Assembly (NCBI GenBank): GCA_017694935.1
Contig: JADIME010000037.1
Location: forward strand, 1-39,998
Reading direction: 5' to 3'
Origin: Candidatus Merdivivens pullistercoris
GTDB lineage: Bacteria; Bacteroidota; Bacteroidia; Bacteroidales; UBA932
DNA: 39,998 nucleotides
The stretch's first letter is position 1. Each line of letters opens with the position of its first letter. Made by a program: the position numbers and the translations under genes. This document shows, piece after piece, positions 8,335 through 17,305 of the stretch. Under the pieces are notes generated by a model. The model had not been told where the DNA came from. It saw only the letters and a list, made by a program, of their open reading frames with translations, and did not search any database.

Positions 8335-8949
8335 TTATCGGATATTTATGGAAAAAATCTCCTTGCCGTCCAGCATTCCGCTTAAGGCGATGCCTGTATC
8401 GGTTGGAACCGAGCAAGGGGCTTGCCGCCCATTGTCGCCGTTGCCGTGTATGGTGCAGGCATTCCAGACAGGCAGTCTTCGTGAGAGTTCCACGGCCACT
8501 ATGTCTCCTGTCCTCAATGAGGTGTATACGGATATGCCATGCAGGATTCCGGGCAGGGAGCCGATGCAGGACTGCAATGTTTTCTGTCCTTCACGGGTCG
8601 TGCTGAATATCTCTTTGCCGTTTGCGTTTACTGAAAACACATTGCTGCCGAGAACGTCTTTGCCATGTAGAGGGAATGGCAGCAAGGAAGTCTTGTCCAA
8701 TAATGAAGCCATCGGAAAACCTTCCGCATAAAGCAGCACGCCGCAGCCGCCCTCGTCAAAATATCTGCCGGCGAACCTTTCGGTTATCGCCTTTCCTGCC
8801 TTGCATATACGGACGAACAGCACAGGGCAGCATGTAAGGGACGGTATCCCGTCGGGGACATAGTAATCGAAACTTTCTTTCTCCAGTGTCGTGTCCGGGC
8901 GGAAACAGTACCTTCCGCCTGCTTCATGCAATGATACTATGATGTTCAT
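8335..8949 (-). CDS. Degenerate fumarylacetoacetate hydrolase-fold protein
   Basis: A 204-residue protein that I align, from memory of the family, with bacterial FAH-domain hydrolases. The matching blocks are F-R-P-D-T near residue 16, a stretch ending V-R-I-C-K-A-G-K at 45-52, R-Y-F-D-E-G-G-C-G at 62-70, V-N-A-N-G-K-E at 107-113, and T-S-L-R-T-G-D at 143-149. In active members an E-x-E pair precedes the ICK block and an Asp follows the G-x-G block; together they bind the divalent metal. Here these positions appear to be Cys41, Val43 and Leu72, so metal-dependent hydrolysis is unlikely. The gene overlaps the upstream exonuclease gene by 4 bases (ATGA), so the two are translationally coupled. 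Function unknown; a diverged pseudoenzyme is the best reading. Confidence 0.65.
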   Translation of the reverse strand: MNIIVSLHEAGGRYCFRPDTTLEKESFDYYVPDGIPSLTCCPVLFVRICKAGKAITERFAGRYFDEGGCGVLLYAEGFPMASLLDKTSLLPFPLHGKDVLGSNVFSVNANGKEIFSTTREGQKTLQSCIGSLPGILHGISVYTSLRTGDIVAVELSRRLPVWNACTIHGNGDNGRQAPCSVPTDTGIALSGMLDGKEIFSINIR

Positions 8950-9719
8950 CGGTCGTTCCGCATAGAAAGGTATATGTCGGTAAGGACTTTTTTCGTGTCG
9001 AGTGTAAAATCCCCCTCCATCATCCAGCTGTAATAGCTCGGCTCGGCCTTCAGGACATCCGTGACGGCCTTGCCCTTGTGTTTTCCGAAATTGAACACCG
9101 GCACGTCCTTGTCGTCATAGACTATTCTTCCCGCATAGTCGGCGAAACGCGACCTCATTGAAAACTCGGCAAGGAAACCCACGTCGTTTTTCAGGTCGTC
9201 CTTGTACCTGTCCAGCTGTGCTTCCAGCACTTCCAGCGTGGCGACAGTGTCGGCCTCCGCCGAATGGGCGTTTTCAAGGTCCTTGTGGCAGTAGAATTTA
9301 TATGCGGCCACAAGTGTGCGCTGTTCCATTTTGTGGAAGATGTTCTGCACGTCTATCATCTTGCGTTTGCGGAAATCGAAGTCCACGCCGGCGCGCAGGA
9401 ATTCTTCGGCAAGCAGCGGAAGGTCGAACTTGAATGAGTTGTACCCGGCGAAATCGCAGCCTTTCATCCACTCCGCGAGACTTTTGGCTATCTGCTTGAA
9501 AGTAGGGCAGTCCTTCACGTCCTCATTGCTGATGCCGTGTATTTTTTGCGCTTCCTCCGAAATCGGTATCGTAGGATTGATACGTCTTGTCTTTATCTCC
9601 CGGTCGCCGTTCAGCAACACCTTCACGGCGCATATTTCGACTATCCTGTCATGCGAAACGCTCAGTCCGGTGCTTTCTATGTCGAAAAAGACGATAGGGT
9701 TTCTCAGGTTCAATTTCAT
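8946..9719 (-). CDS. DnaQ-like 3'-5' exonuclease (DEDDh)
   Basis: A 257-residue DnaQ-fold exonuclease. Exo I is F-F-D-I-E-S-T-G with Asp13 and Glu15. Exo II lies around F-A-G-Y-N-S-F-K-F-D. Exo III is H-S-A-E-A-D-T with the His and Asp of the DEDDh type. The C-terminal region (about 200-257) contains F-N-F-G-K-H-K-G-K, a small domain found in many Bacteroidota exonucleases. It may serve as a proofreading subunit or a repair nuclease; the position directly after dnaN (15-base gap) supports a replication-linked role. It overlaps the next gene by 4 bases. Confidence 0.9.
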   Translation of the reverse strand: MKLNLRNPIVFFDIESTGLSVSHDRIVEICAVKVLLNGDREIKTRRINPTIPISEEAQKIHGISNEDVKDCPTFKQIAKSLAEWMKGCDFAGYNSFKFDLPLLAEEFLRAGVDFDFRKRKMIDVQNIFHKMEQRTLVAAYKFYCHKDLENAHSAEADTVATLEVLEAQLDRYKDDLKNDVGFLAEFSMRSRFADYAGRIVYDDKDVPVFNFGKHKGKAVTDVLKAEPSYYSWMMEGDFTLDTKKVLTDIYLSMRNDR

Positions 9720-9734
9720 GGCTGCCTCATTTGT

Positions 9735-10856
9735 TTAGTTCAGCCGGATAGGCATGATCAGTGCGCATATCTTGTCGGTATCCTCTTCCTCGTATGCCGG
9801 AAGTATGAGAGCCGCCTTGTATGCGTCCCCGAAGCGTATTTCTATCTCGTTGTAAGGCAGGTTGCCCAATATTTCTATCATGAACGAGGCCTTGAACCCT
9901 ATTTCAAGTTCGAAGCCTTCGTACTGGCAGTCCATCTTTTCGAAAGCCGAGGTGGAGAATCCCAAATCCTGTGCGGAAATGTCCAGTTCATTGTCATGCA
10001 GCCTCAGTTTGATCTGGCTTGTGGCCTGGTCGGAGCATACTGCCACCCTTCTCACCGCATTCAGCAGCGATGTGCGGTCGATGGTCAGCACGTTCGGGTT
10101 GTTTGTCGGGATAACGCTCTTGTATGCAGGATACTTGCCTTCTATCAGGCGGCAGACCATGATTGTGCCTTCGAATTCGAAATAGGCGTTCTTCTTGTCG
10201 AAGGATATTTTCACGGTATCCTCGCTTTTCGACAGCAGCCCTTTCAGTATCGCCGCCGGTTTCTTGTGCAGTATGAAACTCGATTCCTCCTCGGATTTCA
10301 CGGTGTCGGTAGTATAGCACACCAGCTTGTGCGCATCGGAAGCCACGAGCGTAAGCCCCTCTTTTTCCATGTCGAAGAGTATTCCGTTCATCACCGGCCT
10401 GAATTCTTCTTCAGCCGTGGCGTAAATCGTATAGTTTATCCCGTTCAGCAGGGTTTCGGCCGCGATGTCCAGACGCGACGCTCCGGCAGGCGTTTCAGGT
10501 ATCTGGGGATAGTCGGATGCGGGAAAATACGGTATCTGCGACTGGCCGTTGGTCCACAGGATTTCCATCGATGTGTCCGTCTTTACCTCGAAACTGAGCG
10601 GCTGGTCCGGAAATTCCCTCAGCGAGTCTGTCAGCAGTTTTGCCGGCACGGCTATCGATCCGTCGCTTTCCACATCATCGATGCTGATGGTCCTTCGCAA
10701 TGTGGTTTCCATATCGGATGCCGTGATTTCCAAAGTATTGCCCTTCAATACGAACAGGAAGTTTTCAAGTATCGGCTGCACTGTCTTTGCCGAAATCACT
10801 CTTTGCAATGAAAGGAGTTCTTTCAAGAGTTCTGAACTGGATATTGTGAATTTCAT
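9735..10856 (-). CDS. dnaN: DNA polymerase III beta subunit (sliding clamp)
   Basis: DnaN forms the ring-shaped dimer that holds DNA polymerase on its template and recruits repair factors. The protein is 373 residues, the usual length, with three clamp repeats. It begins MKFTISSSELLKEL and ends with the typical A-L-I-M-P-I-R-L-N segment (canonical form P-M-R-L), the last strand next to the hydrophobic binding cleft. The middle domain carries E-F-R-P-V-M-N-G-I-L-F, a strong family block. It is first in an operon with a DnaQ-like exonuclease, a FAH-like protein and a flavoprotein. Transcription likely starts from the promoter at 10893-10924. dnaA and recF are not adjacent, which is common in Bacteroidota. 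Confidence 0.97.
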   Translation of the reverse strand: MKFTISSSELLKELLSLQRVISAKTVQPILENFLFVLKGNTLEITASDMETTLRRTISIDDVESDGSIAVPAKLLTDSLREFPDQPLSFEVKTDTSMEILWTNGQSQIPYFPASDYPQIPETPAGASRLDIAAETLLNGINYTIYATAEEEFRPVMNGILFDMEKEGLTLVASDAHKLVCYTTDTVKSEEESSFILHKKPAAILKGLLSKSEDTVKISFDKKNAYFEFEGTIMVCRLIEGKYPAYKSVIPTNNPNVLTIDRTSLLNAVRRVAVCSDQATSQIKLRLHDNELDISAQDLGFSTSAFEKMDCQYEGFELEIGFKASFMIEILGNLPYNEIEIRFGDAYKAALILPAYEEEDTDKICALIMPIRLN

Positions 10857-10892
10857 ATTAAAAAATGTTTGTTTTCCTCATTTAACAAGGTA

Positions 10893-10924
10893 CAAATATA
10901 CGCAAAAGCCGAGAGATGAACAAA
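10893..10924 (-). promoter_or_regulatory. Bacteroidota-type promoter of dnaN
   Basis: On the minus strand, TTTG (10921-10924) is followed by exactly 20 bases and then TATATTTG (10893-10900), a perfect match to the -33 TTTG / -7 TAnnTTTG consensus. The -7 box ends about 36 bases upstream of the dnaN ATG. Confidence 0.8.
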
Positions 10925-10942
10925 TTTATTCATGGTTCCTAA

Positions 10943-11125
10943 GCTTCGGTTGATTATTTATTAGAAAATGTTCAATCATTGAAAAATTGGAGAAGCGATG
11001 ATGTCGGAAATATCTTGGATATTTTGGAACAAGAGATCCAAGAATGGAGTAAACGTAAGGAACGGATATTCAAACGTGCCTTATTGTCTGATGCAGTCAG
11101 TTATTTGCGTGAGAACATGTTATGA
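10943..11125 (+). pseudogene. Remnant of an unidentified gene (C-terminal fragment)
   Basis: A 60-codon open frame follows an in-frame stop at 10940-10942 and ends at TGA 11123-11125. The only ATG lies two codons before the stop, so it has no usable start. The translation looks like real protein, with charged helical segments such as I-L-E-Q-E-I-Q-E-W-S-K-R-K-E and a C-terminus S-Y-L-R-E-N. The DNA is much more AT-rich than the genes on either side. I do not recognise the family. It is most simply the 3' end of a gene lost by deletion between dnaN and the protease gene. The remaining bases of 10857-11218 hold the dnaN promoter and an AT-rich leader for the protease. Confidence 0.5.
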
Positions 11126-11218
11126 CTTGTGATTCTGCTCGGGGCAGTCTTTGCCTGTACTGGCATATATTTTGATTTTTCCGCCTGTCGGTTAAAATTT
11201 TATTAAAGGAAATCAAAT

Positions 11219-12382
11219 ATGAAGAAAAGGCACATCATGCTGACCGTGCTGCTGTCCGTCGCGGCAGGAATCATCGCTGCATACTTTACTGTGGACTACA
11301 TGTTGTCGGGACACGGCGCGGACAAGGACAGCGTTCCGGTTTCCCCGGCAGGCGTTACCCGCACTGTCAATCTGTCAGCGGACGATTATCCCGATTTTAC
11401 ATACGCGGCTGAAACCGCTGTGGAAGCCGTCGTATCCGTGACGGTCATCAAAAGGTCGGAAGAATACGTCCCTTCAGGGATACTCGGCCTGTTTTTCGGA
11501 TACGGGCATAATGTCCCGATGGAACAGATAGGTTCCGGTTCCGGGGTAATCATGTCCCCGGACGGGTACATAGTCACCAACAACCATGTTGTCGAAGGGG
11601 CGACGGACATAGAAGTCACTCTCAACGACAATTCGACATATCCTGCCCGCCTCGTGGGAACGGATCCGGCTACCGACGTGGCTGTCATCAAGATTGATAA
11701 AGACGGCCTGCCAGCCCTTGTTTTTGCGGACAGCGACCAGTTGCGCATAGGAGAATGGGTTCTGGCCATAGGCAGCCCGTACCAGCTCAAATCAACCATA
11801 ACCGCCGGCATTGTGAGCGCGAAAGGCAGGACGATGCCGAACTATACGGGCGAATTCAGGATAGAGTCATTCATACAGACTGATGCGGCCGTGAACCCGG
11901 GCAACAGCGGGGGCGCACTGGTAGACAAGACCGGCGCTCTGGTCGGCATCAATACGGCGATAGTATCCGAAACCGGGGCGTACTCAGGGTATTCTTTCGC
12001 CATTCCGTCCAACATGGCGAGGAAAGTCGCGGAAGACATCATCAATTACGGAGGGGTGCGCAGGGCGGCTCTTGGCATCACCATGCAGAATATTGACAAA
12101 AAAATCGCATCACGTCTGAAACTTTCCGGCCAGGACGGCGTATATATTACCGGAATTGTTTCAGGAGGGGCTGCCGACCGTGCAGGCTTGCGGTCCGGAG
12201 ATGTCATCCTCGGAATCGATTCCGCAAAGGTGGACGACATATACGAGGCCCGGGAAATCATAAGTTCCCATGCTCCCGGGGACACTTCGGCATTTACCGT
12301 ATGGAGAGGGGGCAGGGAATTGTCCCGGGAAGTCATATTCGATGACTCCTCGCGTTTGCCGTCGCTCTTTAACAAAAGATAA
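11219..12382 (+). CDS. Membrane-anchored HtrA/DegS-like serine protease, single PDZ
   Basis: A periplasmic trypsin-like protease of 387 residues. Residues about 7-27 form one hydrophobic segment without a clear cleavage site, so it probably acts as an inner-membrane anchor. The catalytic triad is His123 in T-N-N-H-V-V, Asp153 in A-T-D-V-A-V, and Ser230 in G-N-S-G-G-A-L. One PDZ domain follows (about 275-370), with G-I-V-S-G-G-A-A-D-R-A-G-L near its start. Single PDZ plus anchor resembles DegS more than DegP, which has two PDZ domains; Bacteroidota HtrA proteins are usually longer. Role by family: degradation or signalling of misfolded envelope proteins. It sits 38 bases upstream of rpoD, so cotranscription is likely. 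Confidence 0.92.
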   Translation: MKKRHIMLTVLLSVAAGIIAAYFTVDYMLSGHGADKDSVPVSPAGVTRTVNLSADDYPDFTYAAETAVEAVVSVTVIKRSEEYVPSGILGLFFGYGHNVPMEQIGSGSGVIMSPDGYIVTNNHVVEGATDIEVTLNDNSTYPARLVGTDPATDVAVIKIDKDGLPALVFADSDQLRIGEWVLAIGSPYQLKSTITAGIVSAKGRTMPNYTGEFRIESFIQTDAAVNPGNSGGALVDKTGALVGINTAIVSETGAYSGYSFAIPSNMARKVAEDIINYGGVRRAALGITMQNIDKKIASRLKLSGQDGVYITGIVSGGAADRAGLRSGDVILGIDSAKVDDIYEAREIISSHAPGDTSAFTVWRGGRELSREVIFDDSSRLPSLFNKR

Positions 12383-12420
12383 AAAGCTGGAATTAATGCT
12401 AAAAAGGAGCAGCATAGATA

Positions 12421-13281
12421 ATGAGACAATTAAAAATTACTAAATCCATCACTAACAGGGAAAGCGCCTCTTTGGACAAGTACCTTCAGGAAATAGGACG
12501 TGAAGAACTCATCACTGTGGAAGAAGAGGTGGAACTTGCACAAAGGATCAGGCAGGGAGACCAGGCTGCTTTGGACAAACTGACCAAAGCCAACCTGAGA
12601 TTCGTGGTTTCCGTCGCAAAACAATACCAGAACCAGGGGCTGAGCCTTCCGGATCTTATAAATGAAGGCAACCTCGGCCTGATAAAGGCTGCCGAGAAAT
12701 TCGATGAGACGAGAGGTTTCAAATTCATTTCATACGCCGTATGGTGGATAAGGCAATCCATATTGCAGGCTTTGGCCGAGCAGTCGAGGATAGTGCGGCT
12801 GCCTTTGAACCAGGTAGGCTCGCTTAACAAGATAAACAAGGCATTGTCAAAGTTCGAGCAGGAAAACGAGCGTATGCCGTCTTCCGAAGAGCTTGCCGAA
12901 ATGCTCGACATACCTCAGGACAAAATATCGGATACATTGCGCGTTTCAGGCCGCCATGTTTCCGTGGACGCCCCGTTCGTGGAAGGCGAAGACAACAATC
13001 TGCTGGACGTGCTTCCGAACAATGATTCCCCTAACGCCGACAAAGGGCTTGTATACGAGTCCCTCCACAAGGAGATAGAGCGCGCGCTGTCCACACTCGC
13101 CGACAGGGAAAGGGACATCATAAAATATTTCTTCGGCATCGGATGCCAGGAAAAGACCCTTGAAGAGATAGGGGCGGAGCTCAACCTCACCCGCGAACGT
13201 GTAAGGCAAATCAAGGAAAAAGCCATCAGGAGGCTTAAAAACAATTCGAGAAGCAAACTGCTTAAAAGTTATTTAGGTTAA
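12421..13281 (+). CDS. rpoD: Primary RNA polymerase sigma factor RpoD (short Bacteroidota form)
   Basis: The housekeeping sigma-70 factor that recognises the TTTG/TAnnTTTG promoters seen in this window. At 286 residues it lacks region 1.1 and the large non-conserved insert, as is normal for Bacteroidota. Region 1.2 begins at [10 protein letters not shown]. Region 2 contains N-L-R-F-V-V-S-V-A and the 2.4 helix [13 protein letters not shown]. Region 4 ends with the helix-turn-helix [19 protein letters not shown]. It is followed 24 bases later by argS. The protease upstream may share its transcript. Confidence 0.96.
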   Translation: MRQLKITKSITNRESASLDKYLQEIGREELITVEEEVELAQRIRQGDQAALDKLTKANLRFVVSVAKQYQNQGLSLPDLINEGNLGLIKAAEKFDETRGFKFISYAVWWIRQSILQALAEQSRIVRLPLNQVGSLNKINKALSKFEQENERMPSSEELAEMLDIPQDKISDTLRVSGRHVSVDAPFVEGEDNNLLDVLPNNDSPNADKGLVYESLHKEIERALSTLADRERDIIKYFFGIGCQEKTLEEIGAELNLTRERVRQIKEKAIRRLKNNSRSKLLKSYLG

Positions 13282-13305
13282 TAACCGGTAAAACAGGAAA
13301 ATTAT

Positions 13306-15090
13306 ATGAACATAACCGATTTCCTCGCCTCAAAATGCAAAGACGCGGCCGTGTCTTTGTATGGAACCGAAGTCCAGAACAGCAGCATACAGATACAGGC
13401 CACCCGTAAAGATTTCGAGGGTGACTACACTTTGGTCGTATTCCCTTTACTGAGAATATCCAAGTCCTCCCCGGAGGCCACGGCGGAAGCCATAGGCCGG
13501 TGGCTTCAGGACAATGTGGCCGAAGTGGCATCATACAATGTCATCAAAGGCTTCCTCAACATAGTCCTGTCCCCGCTGCTTTGGAACGAAGTCCTGCAGG
13601 AAATCACTTCCGAGAGTAATTTCGGCACTCTGAAACCCAACGGCAAGACGGTGATGATAGAGTTTTCATCCCCGAATACCAACAAGCCGTTGCACCTCGG
13701 GCACATAAGGAATATACTGCTCGGCTGGTCCATGTCGCAACTCATGGAAGCGGGAGGTTACCGTGTAATCCGCGCAAACCTTGTGAACGACAGGGGCATC
13801 CATATCTGCAAATCCATGATTGCATGGCTGAAGGCCGGTAACGGCATTACTCCCGAGTCTTCCGGCATCAAGGGAGACCACCTTGTCGGCGACTTTTATG
13901 TCAAATTCAACGACATGTACAAGGCCGAGGTGGAGGAAATGGTTTCAGCAGGGTATTCCAAGGAAGATGCCGAGAAAAACGCTCCGATACTCAAGGAAGC
14001 ACAGAAAATGCTCGTGAAATGGGAACAGGGCGACAAGGAGACTGTCGATCTGTGGAAAACCATGAACGGATGGGTCTACAAGGGCTTCGACAAGACGTAC
14101 GCCGACCTCGGGATAACATTCGACAAGACCTATTACGAGTCGCAGACCTACCTGCTGGGCAAGTCTCTGGTGCAGAAAGGCCTTGAAACGGGCGTGTTCG
14201 AAAAGGCCGGGGACGGCTCCGTATGGTGCGACCTTACCGCCGACGGCCTTGACAGGAAACTGCTTCTCCGTGGCGACGGCACCTCGGTATATATAACCCA
14301 GGACCTCGGTACGGCGGCACAGCGTTTTTCCGAATACAAACTGGACGAACACATATATGTAGTAGGTAATGAGCAGAATTACCATTTCCAGGTATTGAAA
14401 CTCATCCTCGGAAAGCTCGGTTTCCCATGGGCAAATTCCATCTACCATCTTTCATACGGCATGGTGGAGCTTCCGGACGGCAAGATGAAGTCGCGCGAAG
14501 GCACAGTAGTCGATGCGGACGATCTGATAGCCAAGATGTATGACACGGCCAAGGAAATGACCGTGGCGCACGGGAAAACAGACGGCTTCTCGGATGCGGA
14601 ACGCGAGGATCTGTTCAGGACGATAGGTCTCGGGGCGTTGAAATATTTCATCATCAAGGTGGACCCGAAGAAAACCATGCTTTTCGACCCTAACGAGTCT
14701 ATCGATTTCAACGGGAACACAGGCCCGTTCATCCAATATACCCATGCCCGCATCAAGTCGATTTTGCGCAAGGCCGGTGAAAACGGCATCTCGTTTTTAT
14801 CCGTTCCGCAGGGCATGTCTCCTTCGGCAAAGGAAATCAGGATCGTGAAACTGCTGAATGATTTTCCGGCAAAGGTGGCCGAGGGGGTCAGCCAGCTTTC
14901 GCCGGCTGTCATAGCCAACTATGCATACGAGCTGGCCAAGGAATTCAATCAGTATTATCACGACACGCCTATCCTGAAAGAGCCTGACAAGGATACGCTT
15001 TCATACAGGCTGGTGCTTATATCCGACATCGCCAGGATACTCGTCAGGGCGATGGGGATACTCGGCATAGGACTTCCGGAGAGGATGTAA
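13306..15090 (+). CDS. argS: Arginyl-tRNA synthetase
   Basis: Charges tRNA-Arg with arginine using ATP in the cytoplasm. The 594-residue protein is a full-length class Ia synthetase. The HIGH motif is H-L-G-H at 130-133 in the context S-P-N-T-N-K-P-L-H, and the KMSK-type loop is K-M-K-S-R at 393-397, the usual degenerate ArgRS form. The N-terminal about 100 residues form the tRNA-binding additional domain, and the C-terminal part after about 460 is the DALR anticodon-binding domain (S-Y-R-L-V-L-I). It lies between rpoD and the ygiQ-like gene with gaps of 24 and 8 bases. Confidence 0.97.
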   Translation: MNITDFLASKCKDAAVSLYGTEVQNSSIQIQATRKDFEGDYTLVVFPLLRISKSSPEATAEAIGRWLQDNVAEVASYNVIKGFLNIVLSPLLWNEVLQEITSESNFGTLKPNGKTVMIEFSSPNTNKPLHLGHIRNILLGWSMSQLMEAGGYRVIRANLVNDRGIHICKSMIAWLKAGNGITPESSGIKGDHLVGDFYVKFNDMYKAEVEEMVSAGYSKEDAEKNAPILKEAQKMLVKWEQGDKETVDLWKTMNGWVYKGFDKTYADLGITFDKTYYESQTYLLGKSLVQKGLETGVFEKAGDGSVWCDLTADGLDRKLLLRGDGTSVYITQDLGTAAQRFSEYKLDEHIYVVGNEQNYHFQVLKLILGKLGFPWANSIYHLSYGMVELPDGKMKSREGTVVDADDLIAKMYDTAKEMTVAHGKTDGFSDAEREDLFRTIGLGALKYFIIKVDPKKTMLFDPNESIDFNGNTGPFIQYTHARIKSILRKAGENGISFLSVPQGMSPSAKEIRIVKLLNDFPAKVAEGVSQLSPAVIANYAYELAKEFNQYYHDTPILKEPDKDTLSYRLVLISDIARILVRAMGILGIGLPERM

Positions 15091-15098
15091 AGCCTGCC

Positions 15099-16838
15099 AT
15101 GTCTGCTGCATACATGTTTCCCACGACGGCCAAGGAAGTCGAGGCGCTGGGCTGGGACTATATAGACATCATCATATTTACGGGGGATGCGTTCATCGAC
15201 CATCCGGCATTCGGCACGGCCATGATTGCAAGGTACCTGCAACATCATGGCTACCGGATTGCAATAGTGCCGCAGCCAAATTGGAGGGACGATTTGAGGG
15301 ACTTCCGCAAACTCGGCGCGCCAAGGCTGTTTTTCGGTGTCAATTCCGGAGCCATGGATTCGATGGTAAACCACTACACGGCTTCCAAAAGGCTACGCAG
15401 CGACGATGCATATACACCCGAAGGACGTGCCGGGATGCGTCCGGACCGTGCAGTCACGGTTTACACGAAGATTTTAAAGGAACTGTATCCCGATATTCCG
15501 GTAGTCATAGGCGGTGTCGAAGCCTCGCTGAGGCGTTTTACGCATTACGACTACTGGGCGGACTCGCTGATGCCTTCCGTACTCGTGGACAGCGGCGCGG
15601 ACTATCTTTGCTACGGTATGGGGGAAAGGCCCATGCTCGAACTTGCCAGGGCTGTCGAGGCCCGCAGAAACGCCGGCGACATTGCCGCCATTCCGCAGAT
15701 AGCATTTTACAGGGACGGGAAGGCGCGTCCCGAAGGCAAAGACACAGGCGGCACCACGCTGTTTCTCGCTTCATACGAAAGGTGTCTGAAGGACAGGCGG
15801 GCATTCGCGGAAAATTTTCATAAGATAGAAACCGCCGCCAACATGCTGTATCCTCCTGTGGTCATAGAACCGGTAGGGAAAGGATACGTAAGGGTCAATC
15901 CTCCCTATCCTCCGGCCACCGAACAGGAAATGGACTCGTTCTACGATCTGCCGTATACCAAACTGCCTCATCCGAAGTACAAAGGCAAGAGGATTCCGGC
16001 ATACGACATGATCCGGTTTTCGATAACTACCCACAGAGGCTGTTTCGGCGGTTGCAATTTCTGCACCATAGCGGCCCACCAGGGAAAATTCATACAAAAC
16101 CGTTCCGAATCTTCAATCCTGAAAGAAGTCGCCGCCCTGACTTCATTGCCGGAATTCGCAGGAAACATATCCGATTTGGGAGCCCCGACTGCCAACATGT
16201 ACGGCATGAAAGGCAAGGAACCGGCCATGTGCGCCAAGTGCTTACGCAAATCGTGCCTCTTTCCATCCCCGTGCCGCAACCTCGACCGCTCGCACGAAAG
16301 GCTGACGGCATTGTACCGGCGGGTGGATTCCACGAAGGGCATAAAACACTCGTACATAGGCAGCGGCATACGTTATGACCTCTTTCTTGATCCGGAAGGC
16401 TATGTGGACCGGCATTCACGCACATATCTCGAGGAACTGGTATTGAGACACACTTCAGGCAGGCTGAAAGTCGCCCCGGAACACACTGAAGACCATGTGT
16501 TGAAACTCATGTCCAAGCCTCCGTTCGGGCTTTTCGCCAGGCTTCGAAAAGAGTTCGACCGTATCGTAAGGGATTCGGGGAAACGTTTTCAATTGGTTCC
16601 TTATTTCATTTCCGGGCATCCGGGATGTACGATGGAGGATATGCGAAGGCTGTCCCGTAACCCGTTTCTGCAAGGACTGTACATGGAACAGGTGCAGGAT
16701 TTCACGCCTACTCCGCTTACCGCCTCGTCCGTGATGTTCTATACCGGACTGGATCCGAAAAACATGTCAGGGGTATTCGTGGAGCGCGATATCGAGCGGA
16801 AAAGGATGCAAAAATCCTATTTCTTCAAAAAACATTGA
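15099..16838 (+). CDS. YgiQ-family radical SAM protein
   Basis: A radical SAM protein of the YgiQ (UPF0313) family, 579 residues, of unknown substrate. The iron-sulfur motif is C-F-G-G-C-N-F-C (Cys315, Cys319, Cys322), preceded by T-T-H-R-G. The N-terminal 300 residues hold the family domain with V-I-G-G-V-E-A-S-L-R-R and Y-G-M-G-E-R-P. A later cysteine cluster, C-A-K-C-L-R-K-S-C at about 380, may hold a second metal site. The usual C-terminal DUF3362 tail is largely absent, so this is shorter than the E. coli protein (about 740 residues). It starts 8 bases after argS. YgiQ proteins are conserved but their reaction is not established. Confidence 0.92.
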   Translation: MSAAYMFPTTAKEVEALGWDYIDIIIFTGDAFIDHPAFGTAMIARYLQHHGYRIAIVPQPNWRDDLRDFRKLGAPRLFFGVNSGAMDSMVNHYTASKRLRSDDAYTPEGRAGMRPDRAVTVYTKILKELYPDIPVVIGGVEASLRRFTHYDYWADSLMPSVLVDSGADYLCYGMGERPMLELARAVEARRNAGDIAAIPQIAFYRDGKARPEGKDTGGTTLFLASYERCLKDRRAFAENFHKIETAANMLYPPVVIEPVGKGYVRVNPPYPPATEQEMDSFYDLPYTKLPHPKYKGKRIPAYDMIRFSITTHRGCFGGCNFCTIAAHQGKFIQNRSESSILKEVAALTSLPEFAGNISDLGAPTANMYGMKGKEPAMCAKCLRKSCLFPSPCRNLDRSHERLTALYRRVDSTKGIKHSYIGSGIRYDLFLDPEGYVDRHSRTYLEELVLRHTSGRLKVAPEHTEDHVLKLMSKPPFGLFARLRKEFDRIVRDSGKRFQLVPYFISGHPGCTMEDMRRLSRNPFLQGLYMEQVQDFTPTPLTASSVMFYTGLDPKNMSGVFVERDIERKRMQKSYFFKKH

Positions 16839-16949
16839 AATTTTCTTTACAAATCCTCTGAAATTTGCAGGACATTAGAAAAAATGTACTAAAATTGCGC
16901 CGGATTTCAAAAGCGAATTTAAAGAAAACAAAAAACCGACAATTGTATT

Positions 16950-17291
16950 ATGAATAACGTCACGAATAAGAAAAGGGCTGTAGTAAGTTACGAGAGGATG
17001 TCCGAAGAGTTGGCCAAAGCCTTTGCGGAAAAATACCCGAAAGGATATTCCGATTATTTTCCAGACATACAGAAATACGACAAGCCGGACGGCACTTCGT
17101 TTTATGCGGTGACGATAGAGATTCCCGACGCGGTATATCTCGTCAAGGTCAATGTAAAGACCGACGACTATGACGATGTGGAAAACTGGCTGAACGGTAC
17201 TGACGACGGAGGCGACGAAAGCGCGGAAGGGGAAGACACGCTTCCTGACAACGACATAGCCCAGTACGGCGAAGGCGAGGGCGACGAATGA
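16950..17291 (+). CDS. Small acidic hypothetical protein
   Basis: A 113-residue protein not recognised as a characterised family. It has a basic N-terminus (N-K-K-R-A-V-V-S-Y-E-R-M), a middle part with Y-P-K-G-Y-S-D-Y and a beta-like F-Y-A-V-T-I-E-I-P-D-A-V-Y-L-V-K-V segment, and a strongly acidic, glycine-rich tail from about residue 75 that is probably disordered. No signal peptide or membrane segment is visible. Similar small proteins occur in Bacteroidota genomes, but I cannot assign a role. It ends 14 bases before the TTG start of the ClC gene, suggesting coupled expression. The 111-base gap before it holds only a weak promoter-like pair near 16862-16895. Confidence 0.75.
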   Translation: MNNVTNKKRAVVSYERMSEELAKAFAEKYPKGYSDYFPDIQKYDKPDGTSFYAVTIEIPDAVYLVKVNVKTDDYDDVENWLNGTDDGGDESAEGEDTLPDNDIAQYGEGEGDE

Positions 17292-17305
17292 TAGCGTTAT
17301 AGGAA

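Noticed and set aside
9537-10811. A 424-codon plus-strand open frame opposite the exonuclease and dnaN genes.
   Set aside because: It is antisense to well-supported genes, has no family resemblance and has the composition expected of a shadow frame.
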